A DNA stretch of 64,000 bases from Uloborus plumipes (taxonomy: Eukaryota > Arthropoda > Arachnida > Araneae > Uloboridae), in contig JAXGGA010002958.1 of the NCBI GenBank assembly GCA_038373865.1, positions 47,350 to 111,349 on the forward strand, given 5' to 3'. The notes beneath the pieces were generated by a model. That model searched no databases. It saw nothing but the letters and a program-made list of their open reading frames with translations, and was not told the origin of the DNA. This document shows positions 1 through 12,424 of the stretch, piece by piece (the first letter of the stretch is position 1; every line of letters starts with the position of its first letter). Position numbers and translations under genes: made by a program.

Positions 1-1713
1 TTGGCAAGGTTGTAGGTCATTGATGTTTCAAGATCATAAAAAGCATTTTTCCTTTTTTCATCATTTTTGTTTATGGGCAAATTGCAATCATAGGCTGAAT
101 ATATAGACACATCCTCGGCAGTATAAAGAATGGAATTTCAATTACTACTCTTATCATATTTTTAATTACTATTGTTATCCTTTAAATGGTGGAAAGAATT
201 GCAATTTTCAACTCTATCGAAAACTTTCGTTTATCGCTTTTTAGAAGAATGGCTTTGCAGTCCCATGAAACATATTTTTTGTCACGTACACACCATATTA
301 ATTGTTTTATTTATTATTTATCTCATTTATTAATTATTTTTATTTTTAATTTTTTGAAAAAGGAAACAATGATTTTTATAAATTTAAAATATTAATGACA
401 CCTTGCCAAGTGACATATCATCCGAAATTCTGCTTCAAGAACTTAAAAACAACACATAGGAAAAGACTCAAGCTCTTATAGCAGCGATAAGAAGATAATT
501 ATTTTTGTTAAAAACGAAACTTTAATTTTTGCCATTTCTTGAGTTTTTACGGATGCGCACATAAAAACTAAAGTTCAAAAATATCTAAAAAAGCGTTTTT
601 ACATCCGTACATAAGAACAATAGCTGCTGTAAATTTTATTAGAACAAATTGACATCAACTTTTGAGGTCTACGTCTTTTTTTCTTTGATTTCACGTTGAA
701 TGACGTACACATTTTTGATCTGCTATAACCCCTTGAAACTGGTTTGTCTCAAGAATAAAAATAACGTTTTTTAGTTAAGAAAAGTGTGCTCTTTCCAATG
801 ATGTAAAGAAAATTGAATTGCCCTTTGAAATTGAGACAAAGTTGAGAAAAAAGAAATTTGACTGGAATTTCAACTCACATAATTCAGTAATTATTTGAGC
901 TATCAAGATGCCACTTAAATACCTTTCGGACGAACTATCAGGCTACAAACGAGGAAATAATTAGCTTCAGAAAGTAATTATCTCAGCAGATACAAGCTGA
1001 TAACGTATGGCCAAAATTTGCGAAAATACGATTTTTTACCAACTTTGGCAGCAAATTGCAAAAAATCTACAGTGCAAAGAGCTTTTGTTACACAAGTAGG
1101 CTATTCTACCCGAAACAGTGATCAGAATCACCAAATTTGAGCCATATGATCGTCTTCGGTCGCGAGCAATACAAGCACAAACTTGACGATTTGGTCATTT
1201 TTTTCAAGACACGAAAAAGAGGCCTTTATAAAATAATTTATATTGGCTGAACTATAGCACTTTTGGAGCTATAATTCGGTATGGCTTCATGCAAGTCTTA
1301 TATGTACATCCAAAAAAAAAATTTCATCGAAATTGGAGGGGTCGAGTGGGGATTTTCTCGAAATTTGGGACACTTGACATGGAATGACCCAACGTTAAAA
1401 AATCACAAATAGGCAGGGATACTGCAGACACGAGTTTCTGCTTTTGTCGGATGTATATGCATCCATATGCTCACCATTTTTTTGCATTGAAAAAGGCGTT
1501 TCTTGTAACGCCGAAACACGTGTCTGTAGTATCCCTGTGCTTTTTTAACGTTTTATTTATTCTTTACATTTATTGCACTAAGGTATTTCTTTTCTTCATT
1601 AAGGAACACATTCCTCTCAAACCCCTTGCAAGATTGGGAATAGTTTTGTCGATATATTTACACTCCATTCCCAGTTTGTTAAATTTAGAGTTTTAATTGT
1701 CAAAAACTGCATA
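1..1713. other. AT-rich sequence without a recognised gene
   Basis: No coding frame here looks real: the open frames are short, AT-biased and rich in Phe, Ile and Leu. One recognisable sign is a minus-strand GGGTCATTCCATG end at about 1378-1390. It matches the start of the duplicated unit at 3325 and 4038, and a similar end lies near 8290 on the minus strand. The stretch up to 1390 may therefore be the remnant of a repeat of that family; its other end was not found. Confidence 0.4.
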
Positions 1714-2585
1714 CACTGCAAAAAAATATCTCTTGTTCTTACAGTATCAGGGGTGCCCAAGGGGGGGATTATGGCGCAAGTTGCGTCATCAAAATTTTTG
1801 GGGGGATTTTTTAAAACTAATTTATTTGTTTATTTAAATTATTTATTAATTTATTTTTAATTTAAATTAATAACTGATTTTTTTTCCAATAAAAATTATT
1901 CATTAATTTATTTTTTCAATTTAAATTATTTCTTTAATTTGTTTATTATTATTTTTTATTTATTTAATTATTTATTTGTTGTGTGTGTGTGTATGTGATT
2001 GGAATGTCTGGAAAAAAAAGGGAAAAAGCGCGATTCTATCCTGCGCATAATTCGAACTTTTAAAAAAGTAATAATAAAAAAAATATATAATAGTTATAAC
2101 TTCAATAAATAAATAAATAACATTAAAAAAATAAATAAATAATATTAAAAAATAAATAAATAATATTTAAAAAAAGAAAGATAATAAAAAAGGGTAAAAA
2201 AAATAAAATAAAAAGCACAGGAGTATTGTGAAAAATTTTGGGGGGGGGGGGGAATTTGCGCCATTGAGCTTGGGGGAGATGGGCACCCCTGTACAGTATA
2301 ATACCGGCAGCAGAGGGGTTCCAATTTAAAACTGTAAAATGCACAGTAATAAACTGTAAAACTAGCAATTTTACAGTTTCTTACTGTAAAGTTAGAAATT
2401 TTACAGTTTATTGCCGTAAAATTTAGCTGTATTATACTGTAGAAACTACAGTATAATACTGTGCACGGTAATAAACTGTAGAATTACTAATTTTACAGTT
2501 AAGTACTGTAAAAGTAGCAATTTTACAGTTTATTACTTTAAAATTAGCTGTATTATACCGTAAAAACAACACTCATTTTTTAGTG
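1714..2585. mobile_element. CTGTAA-type TA MITE, copy A, split by a hAT-like insertion
   Basis: The left end CACTGCAAAAAAATA follows TA at 1712-1713, and the right end reads ...CATTTTTTAGTG to 2585. Between them are many TTTACAGT / ACTGTAAAA words in both orientations, the hallmark of the copies at 37613, 52523 and 53271. The left end is separated from the body by the element at 1748-2291; removing that element and one target copy leaves about 320 bp, close to the 345 bp of the 52523 copy. The TA at the right edge has decayed to TT. The family is non-coding and presumably moved by a Tc1/mariner-type transposase, which is an inference from the TA duplication. Confidence 0.8.
1748..2291. mobile_element. 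Non-autonomous hAT-like element with 8-bp TSD
   Basis: It starts CAGGGGTGCCCA and ends with the reverse complement TGGGCACCCCTG. The 8-bp sequence tacagtat sits immediately outside both ends (1740-1747 and 2292-2299). An 8-bp target duplication with CAGGG ends is typical of the hAT superfamily. The 544-bp interior is A/T low-complexity sequence with G-runs near both ends (GGCGCAA / TTGCGCC in subterminal inverted positions) and no transposase. The target is the CTGTAA MITE at 1714-2585. Confidence 0.88.
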
Positions 2586-2971
2586 TTCAGTGAAACCTAA
2601 AAAGTTTACCCTCTGTCAAAAGTTGACTGCTTTTGCCCCGGACCGGAGAATTATCTCATATAATGAAGGAAAACCTTTTGTCACTTGACCAAGTCTGTAT
2701 CCAGACCTCTAAACTTTGGCTTGGAGTACTGTAAAAAAAAAGAAAAAAGAAAAAAACAATGAAAAGTTGACAACTTAGCTGAAGAATCGCATTGCACTAA
2801 AACTTCAACCAGTGAGGCATCAAATAAGCAACCAGACATTTTAGAAAATCTCATTGATATTTATGTTCGCATCGAAAAAATGATACGCCTCAGAAAATGC
2901 ACTTAACTTCAACAAGGAATTATTTTTTTTGAAAAGTAGATTATCATGGTGACAAACGTCTTACTTGTATG

Positions 2972-3025
2972 CAGTAGCGTCGCTACAGGAGGCGATGGGG
3001 CGGCCCGCCCCGGGTAACACGGTTC
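2972..3025 (+). repeat. Fragment of a CAGTAGCGTCGCTAC repeat
   Basis: The sequence CAGTAGCGTCGCTACAGGAG followed by a GC-rich block recurs at 19412 with one change. It resembles a hAT-like terminal repeat, but no partner end or target duplication was found here, so it is treated as a truncated fragment. Confidence 0.5.
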
Positions 3026-3324
3026 TACCCATAATTCGCCCAAGCCTTATCTATCGCGACCTGTCACCATGAATGCAAAGGGGTAGGAGATAAGGAGTGG
3101 ACAATAGGTGCTGGAAGAGTGAACTGAACACCTGCTGTTTTCTTGGAATGAAGGGAAAATCATTTCAGAATAGGGATTTTTAGCAGGACTTAATGCGCTT
3201 ATACCACGTGCTTATACCCTATATCTTAAATTGAATTTCTGCGGTTCGTTCTTCGTTGATTTGTTCGAAGGAGCGACGGAAAATTTCAGGATGATTTTCG
3301 CCATCATAGAAAGGTTTCATGTAA

Positions 3325-4764
3325 GGGTCATTTCATGTAAAATGAGCATAAATGAGAAAAAAGTAGTGGCCGCATGGTTATAGATTTTTATGAAATTTGG
3401 TATACAGGTTCATTTTATGCATATATAGAAATATCTAAAATAGTTTGGCTCAATATTTTTAATTTTAGTCGTTACATGCAACTGAAACGTGGCATTATTT
3501 AGCATCATTCCGCACAAATGCTAAATGTTGTATGTTTGAAGCCCTATATTTTATTGCTTACGTCATGTAAACGAAAAAAATTTATGTAATAACCGTAATC
3601 TATGGAATAAGGTTATTTATCAGCCTCGCATTTACTAGTTTGATTGCAATAGTTAATTTTTTACTGAGTTAAAACTGAAAATAACACAATTTTCTCAAAA
3701 TTAAGCATTTTATTTTTTATTCTCGAGCTTTAAAGAATGCATCAGCATTCGCGTACATTAATACCCAGTAAAGTTCCAGGTATCATAAAACAAATGCCTT
3801 ACTTTTGGAGTTTCATTTAAACTCCTTCCGCAAAATCAGCTTTAAACTTAGAGACATTTTGTAAAATGACGATTTTCCCCTTTGTTTAGACACAAAAATT
3901 TAAATAAGGAACACTTCGGACAACTGTCAATTTTGCAAAAATGTTGGGCATTAGGTCTACTATTAGCTTAGAGAGTCAAAAAAGTGCATTTTTGATTCTC
4001 AAGTTTGAAAAAAAAATCGCAACAGCAGCATTCTCTTGGGTCATTCCACGTGAAAGAAATTGAGAAAAAAGTAGTGGCCACATGGTGATATAGATTTTTA
4101 TAAAATTTGGTACACAGGTTCATTTTGTGCATATATAAACACATCTAAAAGTTTTTGGCTTAAAATTTTCTATTTTAGGTGTTACATGCAATTCAAAATT
4201 GGCCCATCCTTCACACTAATAAACTTCACACTAAATAAATGTTGCACTTTTGAACCCTTGTATTTTTTAACTAGTTAATGTAAACAAAAAGAAACATATG
4301 TTTGTAATTTTAGGAGAAGGGTGAAACGTTATCGGTTTACGGTAACGTTTTAAAAGTCATGATAATTAACGGTTAACTGAGCTGTTAAAACCTAAAATAT
4401 TTCATTTTCAACAAAATTGAAGGTTTTCATTATTTTTCTCACACAAAAAGGAATTCAGTTGCATAATTTAAATTAATTCCCAACAATGTGTTAACTTTCA
4501 TAGAATTAATGCCTAAATTTTTGAAGCTGTATTTTAATTCTTTTGTTTTCAAAATATTTTTTGAACTTAAGTATATTTCGTAAAACGATCACTTTCGCCT
4601 TTAAGTTGGCACAAAACTTTATATGAAGGACACTTCGGAAATTGCTCCAATTTTACAAGGATATAGGCCATTATGTCTACTATTTGTGAAGAAGCTCGAT
4701 AGTGCCTTTTTGATTTCTTAGCTTTGTATTAAATAGACAGAAACAACATTTTGATTTTCTTCGT
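3325..4764 (+). repeat. Diverged tandem duplication of a ~0.7 kb unit
   Basis: Unit 1 (3325-4037) and unit 2 (4038 to about 4764) both start GGGTCATTYCA and share ordered blocks: AAAAAAGTAGTGGCC, AAATTTGGTAYACAGGTTCA, CATATATA, GTTACATGCAA, GGACACTTCGGA or its equivalent, and GGTCTACTAT / TGTCTACTAT. The units have diverged with many substitutions and small indels, so the duplication is old or the two copies inserted side by side. No open frame is conserved between them, which argues against coding function. Confidence 0.75.
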
Positions 4765-5731
4765 ATTTTAAGTGAAGCTCGAGAAATTCAAAGGAACAGA
4801 TAAACGACTAAGGAGCAAAATCAAGTGTATTCAGCATTAATTTCTAAAAAATGTGCAGGTACGATGCGGAACTTATAGGGGGGGGGGGGATCTTGTGGAT
4901 AAAAGTTATATTTCCAGAAATACAAATAATAATATAATCAATAAATGGATGAAATTGTTGATGTTTTTTCTAATTTTTATTCTGTCCAAAAAGTTTCTCT
5001 AAATCTCCATGAAGATTTGCTCAGACACTTAAATGATAGGTTTTATCGCAAGTAACCTGTTACTCTTTCTCTACATCACGGGTGGAGATTGTTAAAAAAA
5101 AGCAACTTTTACTTGTACAATTAAATATAATTTTTCATACTGGAATACAATACACTTCACAATAATTACGGAAAAGCTTCAGAAAATACTTTATAAACAC
5201 TCTTTCAAGAAAAGGGAACACGAGAGAAATGATTAAGTCGTTCTAAACTTACAATAAATGGTTTCCTTGATGAAATTTTACGTGAATTCAAGTTATTCTA
5301 ATGACAAAAATACGCAAAAAAGCACTGATTAAAATTTGATATTAAATAAAAGACAATTTTTCAAAGTACGATTTCATCATTGAAAAATTTGACACCAATT
5401 ATTAACTTAGCCCCGGTAATTAGTAATAGATAGTTTTATGCTCTGTATTGCTTTTTTCTCTTATTTTTTTATTCAAAGAGCTACCAGAGTTGTTTGAATC
5501 CTGAAGAAAACAGAACAGATTTCAATCTTTGTTAATATCTCAGATTTAATGAAAACTCCAAATAAATTTAATTTTCATCTTTACTGACAGAAATTTTTCC
5601 AGAGAATGAAAATATTATTTTTTTAAATACATATGTATGTTTATAACTTTAAGAGTTATAGAGTCACAAACTGGCTGTCATGAATTCTGAAAATTTAGGC
5701 TTAACGTAAGCCTTAATTTCTGATGTCAATA
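4765..5731. other. AT-rich sequence, nothing recognised
   Basis: Low-complexity A/T sequence with a G-run at about 4878-4888. There is no convincing gene, repeat boundary or RNA gene. Confidence 0.4.
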
Positions 5732-8147
5732 GGGCATGCTAAAACTCCCATAGTTTCTAGCGCGCCTTAGCGGAATTGGTGCAAGTTACTTCCGGCTATT
5801 CTGCCGCATTCGTATTATCATAGAAACCCCCGTGAGAAATACCGATGCGTCTTCTATGCTCTTTTGACAACTAAGTTTTTTTTTTTGTTGTTGTTCAAAG
5901 AGCTGTGTGTGTGGTGATTTCTTTCAAAATATCAATGTTTTAATCACAGACGCATTGTGGACAGTATTATTTTTAACACCCTTTCTGCTGCGATTCCAAC
6001 TGAAATAGTTGAATGTGTGACCGAGTACAATAATCTTAGAGCATAAATAACAATTTTATGCTAATGCCAAATAACTAATAGCATAGGGATTTCTGCCCTG
6101 AAATGTGCATTTTTTTACACGTTAGAAAACTTGTTCAAAATAAAATAACGTTATTCATTTTCTTTTTTTTTTTTTTGGTTGAAGGCGAAATGAGTTGAAA
6201 ATTCATTCCAGAAAATATTTAAGTCGATGCTTTGCATTTTATGTTTTCATTACAAGATCGATTCCGTTTCGCAGTTTTCTAAAAAAAATAAATAAATAGA
6301 AACTATTAGGGGGGACATATATTATTGTTTACTGTAATATGCAGCCGAAATAAATAGTAAATACCACTTCTACTGAACCTTACTGTCAGTGGTGTGCACT
6401 ACATATGTTTTGCCTTTTCTTTAAAAAAAAATTATATGTTTTAAATCATAGTATTTTTTTTTTTAATTTTGATTCATTCGCTTTTTTTTAATATAAAAGG
6501 TGTCTTACCTAGTTGTTTTTATTAATAAGATGTATTAATATTTGTATATTTATATTACTTAATTTCAAATTAAAAATGTTACCAAAGTGTTTGTTAGTTA
6601 TACTAATATTTGAAAATTTTATATTTGAATTATATACATATTAAGTCTGTTTTCTTTTCAACTTAAACCCCAATTCCTTTTAAAACTAATGTATTTTAGC
6701 TGCTGTAAATACTTTTTGTCTGTCTTTAGTTGTTAATATCCTTAGTTTCAAAATTAACAAATTATTTAATTGGGAAGGGGGGTGATGACAATCCCTTAAA
6801 TAAAAAATGAAAACTTTTGGGAGTTAAATAATTATGTTACAGGAATTTGGGGGGTCAACACTCCTCTTCCTCAAACCCTTGGTTTAACATTCTTGGCGAC
6901 ATTTTTTTAGCGTATTACTGAGATACATTTCACATCTGTATAAAAATTTGAATGATCTTTGACTAGAACTTGGGTTTTAACTACAATAGATGAAATACAT
7001 CATTGTAATTCGGTTGAATTGTTATTATATTTAGCTATCGTTATTAATCCTTTTTTAACTAGTTTTGATTTTTTTTTTGAAAAATCTCGCTTAAAATTTT
7101 TTCTAATTGCTCTAATTAGTTTGTATAAATGATTGAATACCATAATTTTAGTTTTCGTATTAGCCAGGAGATAAGCGAAGTAGAAATACTGTTGAAAAAT
7201 TGTTTCTTTTATTTGTGTTCTGGTTAAATATTTTTTTATTTTAAATATACGTGTGAGCTTTCAACATTATTTGATTTGAATGTGCTTTGGTAAAATCGGC
7301 TGGTTTGCCTACCACTTTTCAGCTAGCTACTGCTTTAAATAATTTATTTTTATGAAGAATAAAATATAAAAATATTAAATTAATCAAAGTCTAATAAATA
7401 AGATAATAAATACGAGTTAATTATCAATCTATTTTCTATTATCAAATTTCAGACATTTCATTGGAAAATAGGGTAATAATTTTAGGTGAAAAAAAAAAAC
7501 CATTAAAAGCATGTACCGTTCGATGTGTGCATGTTTTATTTATTTATTTATTTATTTTAAGAGAAGAATGGTAACCTTTTGCACATAATTACATGCTACA
7601 TTTTGACCATCAACTAGAGAAACGTACATTTAGCAAGAAAATAGACTGACACTTAGCAAGATAACAAACGCATGCATTTCGGTACAAAATATTTGAGTAT
7701 TATTTTGAACCTCGAAATAAATAAATCAATAAATAAATAAATATTAAAAAAAAGTTAATAATTAAATTACTAAATAGTTGTTCGCTATTGTGAGAAAATA
7801 ATTAACTTGAAAGTAAGAATATTTTATGTTAGCTGCAGAATGATTGAAGTCTCAAAACTTCTTTTTAATTGAAAGCTTTAATCATCATTTAAAATACTAT
7901 TAACACTTCCAAGCAATAAATGCCGTTTCAGACAGCTGTTTTAATTTTTAAAAGTTTTAGTTCATATTTTAATGTTGAAATAATAAAATTTTTATCTGAA
8001 AGATATTTCCTTAAGATGAATTTAGTTTTAAAAAAAATATCTTCCTCATCGCGTAAGCTCTAGCACGTTAACCGAATAACCGGAAGTAAAGAATACCAAT
8101 TGTACAGGTTGCGCCACCTAACGACAAAGTTTGTCCCAAGCATGCCC
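5732..8147. mobile_element. 2.4 kb TA-flanked element with extended imperfect inverted ends
   Basis: GGGCATGCT at 5732 follows TA, and AGCATGCCC ending at 8147 precedes TA. Inside both ends an imperfect inverted match continues for about 75 bp; its best block is TTACTTCCGG[CT]TATTC (left about 5786-5801, reverse complement on the right about 8078-8093), with an AATTGGT block just outside it. The interior is strongly A/T-rich low-complexity sequence with TTTA/AAAT runs and no transposase similarity. TA duplication fits the Tc1/mariner/pogo order, but the terminal sequence matches no family I can name. Alternatively these are two solo ends of separate copies. Confidence 0.6.
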
Positions 8148-8445
8148 TATAGCAAAGCAACAAATAGTTTTTAAACTTTCATACTTTGCATTTCCTCATA
8201 GATATGCATGATTTACCGTAATAAAAAATTTTCGTTGAAATCTGTGACATATGAGCCACAGCCGATTTGCTCATTTCGCATGGAATGACCCCCGTAAGAG
8301 AACAACAAAAATAAGTTACAAAAAGAATTAAAAAAACTAAAGCTCTAATAATTTCGAATATTTTGTTCCTTTGATCCAAAAGTCTTTTTGATTTTGGGAG
8401 ACGAGCGTATTGGAGTTTCATTTTGTCCATTTTTATCATGCAATT

Positions 8446-9842
8446 ATCACGGGACGCGGGAGTGTCCCGCCCCGCCAAGAAATTTCCGTCGCCAATAAAA
8501 ATGTAAAAGAGCGACTAGGACTGTTTACGCGAGTAACCAAACCGGGGTTTTCACCCCTCTGTATCTCAGCCCCATAAAGATCCTTAGAATTCATTTTGGT
8601 ATACTCAATCTCCAGCGGCCCCTGACGGCACATACTAAAGCAAAACATCCAGGATCCTCAGGGGGAGGGGTGATATATGTTATAAAATCGCTATTTTTTG
8701 CACTTTTTAAAAATTGTTTGACAGGGGTCCAGACTAAACGGTAACTCGGATTGAGCTCTGCTTTTGCACCCACATTTATTTTGTCCCAAAGCTCGGCATA
8801 GGGGGTTTTTCGACCCCCCACCCCCTCCCCCCTCGTTTTTATTTTCCGTATCTTTTCTCCCCGGGGGTCTTTAGTGTTGATTTTTGGTATGAATATTCTC
8901 GATGAGACATTGAGGACATTTTCCCAAAATTTACCCCCCGGGGTCATCGCACCCCGGAGTTATTAATGCTTAAAATTGGTCCGATTTCTATCTACTAGCT
9001 CTGTTCAACATCTGAGCATTTATGTTTTCATTGTTGGGCCACGAGGAAAGAAAACTCAATGATTTATAATTTCATCTGTTGCCAGTTTCTATTTGTTAAC
9101 AAATAAAATATTTGTAATTGATTTTATTGCATAAGGCTTTTAAAAGGGATCTTCAATTTAGTTTATTTTAATATGAGATCGGCAGTAAGGGTTGGGGTTT
9201 TTTTTTTTTAAACTTTTAATTTAATCGTAGTATTGTTAGCAACTAGCTTTGTTTTGCGTCGGTTCGGGTGGTACATTGTGATTGATTTCAAATTTATCCT
9301 AGACTGAAGAAGATCCTTGAACTTTTGCACCAAATGCATGCCGCCAAGAAAACCACAGATGTCGGACCGCCAAGAAAAATGTTGAAGGGAAAAAAAACAT
9401 GCAAAGTAAATTTTGAAGAGAAAAAAAAAACAGGCAAAGAAATAATATTAATGCAAAAACATGTGATATCTCCCCAAAAACAACAGTGTTGTAAAAAAAT
9501 CCCCCGCCAAGAAAACCTTAAATACTCAGCCTTAAAAAGTTATGATATCGAGTTTTCCCGCCAAGTTTGTGCCAAACTACAACTAACCTGTATGTATAGT
9601 TCTTTTAAATTGTTTTTAGTCCTGCCAGGCGGGAAGCTTTGTCTTGTGAGGTGGTTGCTTAATGAGTAAAAACTTCCCGCCTGGCAGGACTGAAAACAAT
9701 TTAAAAGAACTATACATACAGGTTAGTTGTAGTTTGGCACAAACTTGGCGGGAAAACTCGATATCATAACTTTTTAAGGCTGAGTATTTAAGGTTTTCTT
9801 GGCGGGGGATTTTTTTACAACACTGTTGTTTTTGGGGAGATT
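8446..9842. mobile_element. 1.4 kb hairpin element, copy 1
   Basis: Nearly the same sequence recurs at 54209-55625, with single-base differences and one 23-bp length difference. It begins ATCACGGGACGC, where CGGGACGC and a G[CT]GTCCCG-like arm can form a small GC-rich hairpin. It ends in a 169-bp-arm inverted repeat (9468-9841). The word CCGCCAAGAAA recurs at both ends and in the middle. No frame is conserved as protein: the apparent minus-strand frames differ in ends between copies. Flanks differ and no clear target duplication is seen. On the minus strand it starts TCTCCCC and ends close to the small hairpin, which resembles Helitron organisation, but the canonical CTRR end is absent, so the class is unassigned. 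Confidence 0.75.
9468..9841. repeat. 169-bp inverted repeat with 36-bp spacer (copy 1)
   Basis: Arm 9468-9636 (starting ATCTCCCCAAAAACAAC, ending GGCGGGAAG) is nearly the exact reverse complement of arm 9673-9841. The spacer 9637-9672 begins CTTTGTCTTG and ends GAGTAAAAA. The transcript or single strand would form a very stable cruciform or hairpin. In copy 2 the same spacer lies in the opposite direction. Confidence 0.93.
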
Positions 9843-11619
9843 ATTACTTACGTTGCTATTATAATTCGGCAATTTGTCGGCATTAAATGTCTTATATGGA
9901 ATTTTCTTTTGAATTTTTTATGGTTTAAAAATAAATTTGTCTGAGACAGAAATGATATTTTTTTTTTCCTTTAAACGAACGGACTTGTTTTTATTTTAAA
10001 GATTGTTCAATGTTTTAAAGACGTTTTTTGTTTGGAGAAACTATAAAAAGCTTTTTAAGGAATGAAAATTCAATTTTTCGATACCGAGTATGAAAGTAAA
10101 AATGCCTTATATGCTAACTTATTTTTGGAATAGTCGTTTAGCAAGAGCATTTTTTTATTATAACAACTTATCTCATTATAACTGCTACGTCTAGGTTAGG
10201 GTATTAGATTAATTGGTGGGATAAGCTTTTTAATTTAAGCCAATACCAAAATAAATAATAGCTACTATAAACTTAATCGTTAATAAAATAAAGAAGCTAA
10301 TTTCGGGGCTTAATTTATGCAAGCGTTGAATTGTTAATAAAACTTTTTGAAACTTTAAAAATAACCCAGTAAATATTATCACAGGAACTTTTAACCCTCC
10401 CCCCCCCCCTCCCCGCCCAATAATTTTCTTGATTCAAGTCATCAATTCAAAAACCGTTTCTTAAAGCTTTTTTGCTCCATTGGTAAAAAAATAACTTCAG
10501 AACTTCACCTTCTTGATTCATATATCATTTGCTTCATAACCTTTATTTTTTTCAATATTAGTTAATGTCTTAGTTTGATCTAAGTTTTTTCTTTAGTCTA
10601 GCACACATTTTGAATAAATGTTCTTTAAATTCCGTATACGAACTACAGAACTTAATGCATATGCAAAAAACATTTTTGTACAATTTTCGCCTAAATTTTC
10701 ATTTTACCCACCCTCAAAAGTACATTCAGCTGTATTTCTGCTCATCTACAAGTGAATGTGTACCAATCAATGTATGGGCAGCCGAAATATCCATTTTAAC
10801 CATCACCGAGTGAAGTAATGTGAGTTTTCTCGTGAAGTCTGTATGTATACGTTAGTATGTGTGTAAATTGTATACGTATTTCAAAAACTATATACTGTAG
10901 AAGGTTAAAGTTTTGTGCGCAAGGTATGTGTGTTTAGTATCTTGTTATGCTCCTTCCTTTGTCAGCTGGGAGATTTATTCTCAAAATGACAATAAAAATG
11001 AGTTGCTGAATTCTTCGTTCATGCGATGTAATGGCGTACGGTTCAAAACAATTAAAATGCTACAGCTTACTCAATTTTGATGGTACAGAAAAAAGAATGG
11101 TATTTTTGTAATCAGTAAAGCATTTCCAACTGTATGGGATATAGGGGGGGGGGGGGGGTTGAATTTAAAATTTAAAAAGCGTCGTCTTTCGTAGGTCTTT
11201 CTAAATTTTTTTGCGATGTCCGGCTAGTGATTGTGATTATCACTGTGGTTCACCATGTTAGTCCCTATTAATGTTATTCTTGATGTTATTCTTGTTGTGC
11301 ACAAACGGTTTGTGCACTTCCAATGAGACGTATCATTTTTTACGTGAATGTATTCGGAACATATAATCTTTGCATACTAATAGTTTTCCTCCTCTTTCTG
11401 AATCAACAAAACCGAACTCCATTTTAGCTCTGGATGCACTTACTTGCAGTATGGAGGAAAGATATCAAAAATGACCAGCACGTGGTGGGGCAGGGGAAAG
11501 GTTAACCAGGAGAAATCCCTAAGTTTCCCTATCTTGCTCTCTCCTCCTTTCGATTGACACTAATCCTCTCCGGAAGGCGTGCTCACTCGTCAAGTTTATG
11601 CTTGAATAGAGGGGTGGGC
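9843..11619. other. Unassigned AT-rich sequence
   Basis: No gene recognised. It contains a C-run near 10398 and a G-run near 11144. The open frame 10610-10813 has no recognisable motif and is probably chance. Confidence 0.35.
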
Positions 11620-11943
11620 CAATTATTGGGGACACCGGTAACACCCGTCTAGGGGGTGATACCCGGAGCGAACAAAAAATAAGGAAGAAAAAAAATAGAG
11701 AGAAGGAAGAAGAATAAAAAAGGTGGGGGGGGGAAAAACCTATCCTATTTTTTTTGAGGGGGTGGGTAGCCGTGTGACACCCTTGTGATGTGTGACACCA
11801 AAATGGTTTTAAGTGTTTATGAATGATTCTTCAATTCTGAACATTTTATTCAACATGTGCAAATGCATTTGATCTTTCAAAACCAGTAGCACCAGTACGA
11901 GCGCATTTGCGCCGGCAGACACCCTTCTGGAAGGGTATACGCC
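11620..11943 (+). repeat. Degenerate GTGACACCC-type repeat leading into the minisatellite
   Basis: Contains GGGGACACCGG, GGGGGTGATACCC, GTGTGACACCC and CACCCTTCTGGAAGGG. The same words make up the repeat units at 19320-19809, which abut the second minisatellite. Each minisatellite therefore sits beside a CTTCTGGAAG-containing relic of this repeat. Confidence 0.5.
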
Positions 11944-12416
11944 CAAAATGTCGCGGGCCGAAATGTCGCGGGCCAAAATGTCGCGGCCAAAATGTCGCCG
12001 AGCCAAAATGTCGCGGGCTAAAATGTCGCGGGCAAAAATGTCGCCAGTCCAAAATGTCGCCGAGCCAAAATGTCGCGGGCTAAAATGTCGCGGGCCAAAA
12101 TGTCGCCGGTCCAAAATGTCGCCGAGCCAAAATGTCGCGGGTTAAAATGTCGCGGGCCAAAATGTCGCCGGTCCAAAATGTCGCCGAGCCAAAATGTCGC
12201 GGGCTAAAATGTCGCGGGCCAAAATGTCGCCGAGCCAAAATGTCGCGGGCTAAAATGTCGCCGGTCTAAAATGTCGCCGGTCTAAAATGTCGCCGGTCCA
12301 AAATGTCGCCGGTCCAAAATGTCGCCGGTCCAAAATGTCGCAGGTCAAAAATGTCGCCGGTCAAAAATGTCGCGGGCCAAAATGTCGCCAGTTCAAATGT
12401 CGTCAGACAAAAATGT
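11944..12416 (+). repeat. CpG-rich 15-16 bp minisatellite, array 1
   Basis: About 31 tandem units of the form CCAAAATGTCGC plus a variable GGG / CGG(T) / CGAG linker, 15 or 16 bp long. Four units (CGAGCC, GGGCT, GGGCC, CGGTCC variants) form a higher-order unit of about 62 bp that is seen several times from 11997 on. Because 62 is not a multiple of 3, open frames appear on both strands without meaning. The array is far richer in CpG than its surroundings. The same array occurs inverted at 18713-19319. Confidence 0.93.
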
Positions 12417-12424
12417 AGAAGGTC

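Noticed and set aside
8179..8947. Minus-strand frames that recur at 54210-54733
   Set aside because: They recur because the whole 1.4 kb element is duplicated. Frame ends differ between copies, no motif is visible, and they run through C/G runs.
8446..9842. Classification of the 1.4 kb hairpin element as a canonical Helitron
   Set aside because: A TC start and an end hairpin can be read on the minus strand, but there is no CTRR terminus and the insertion point is not clearly A/T.
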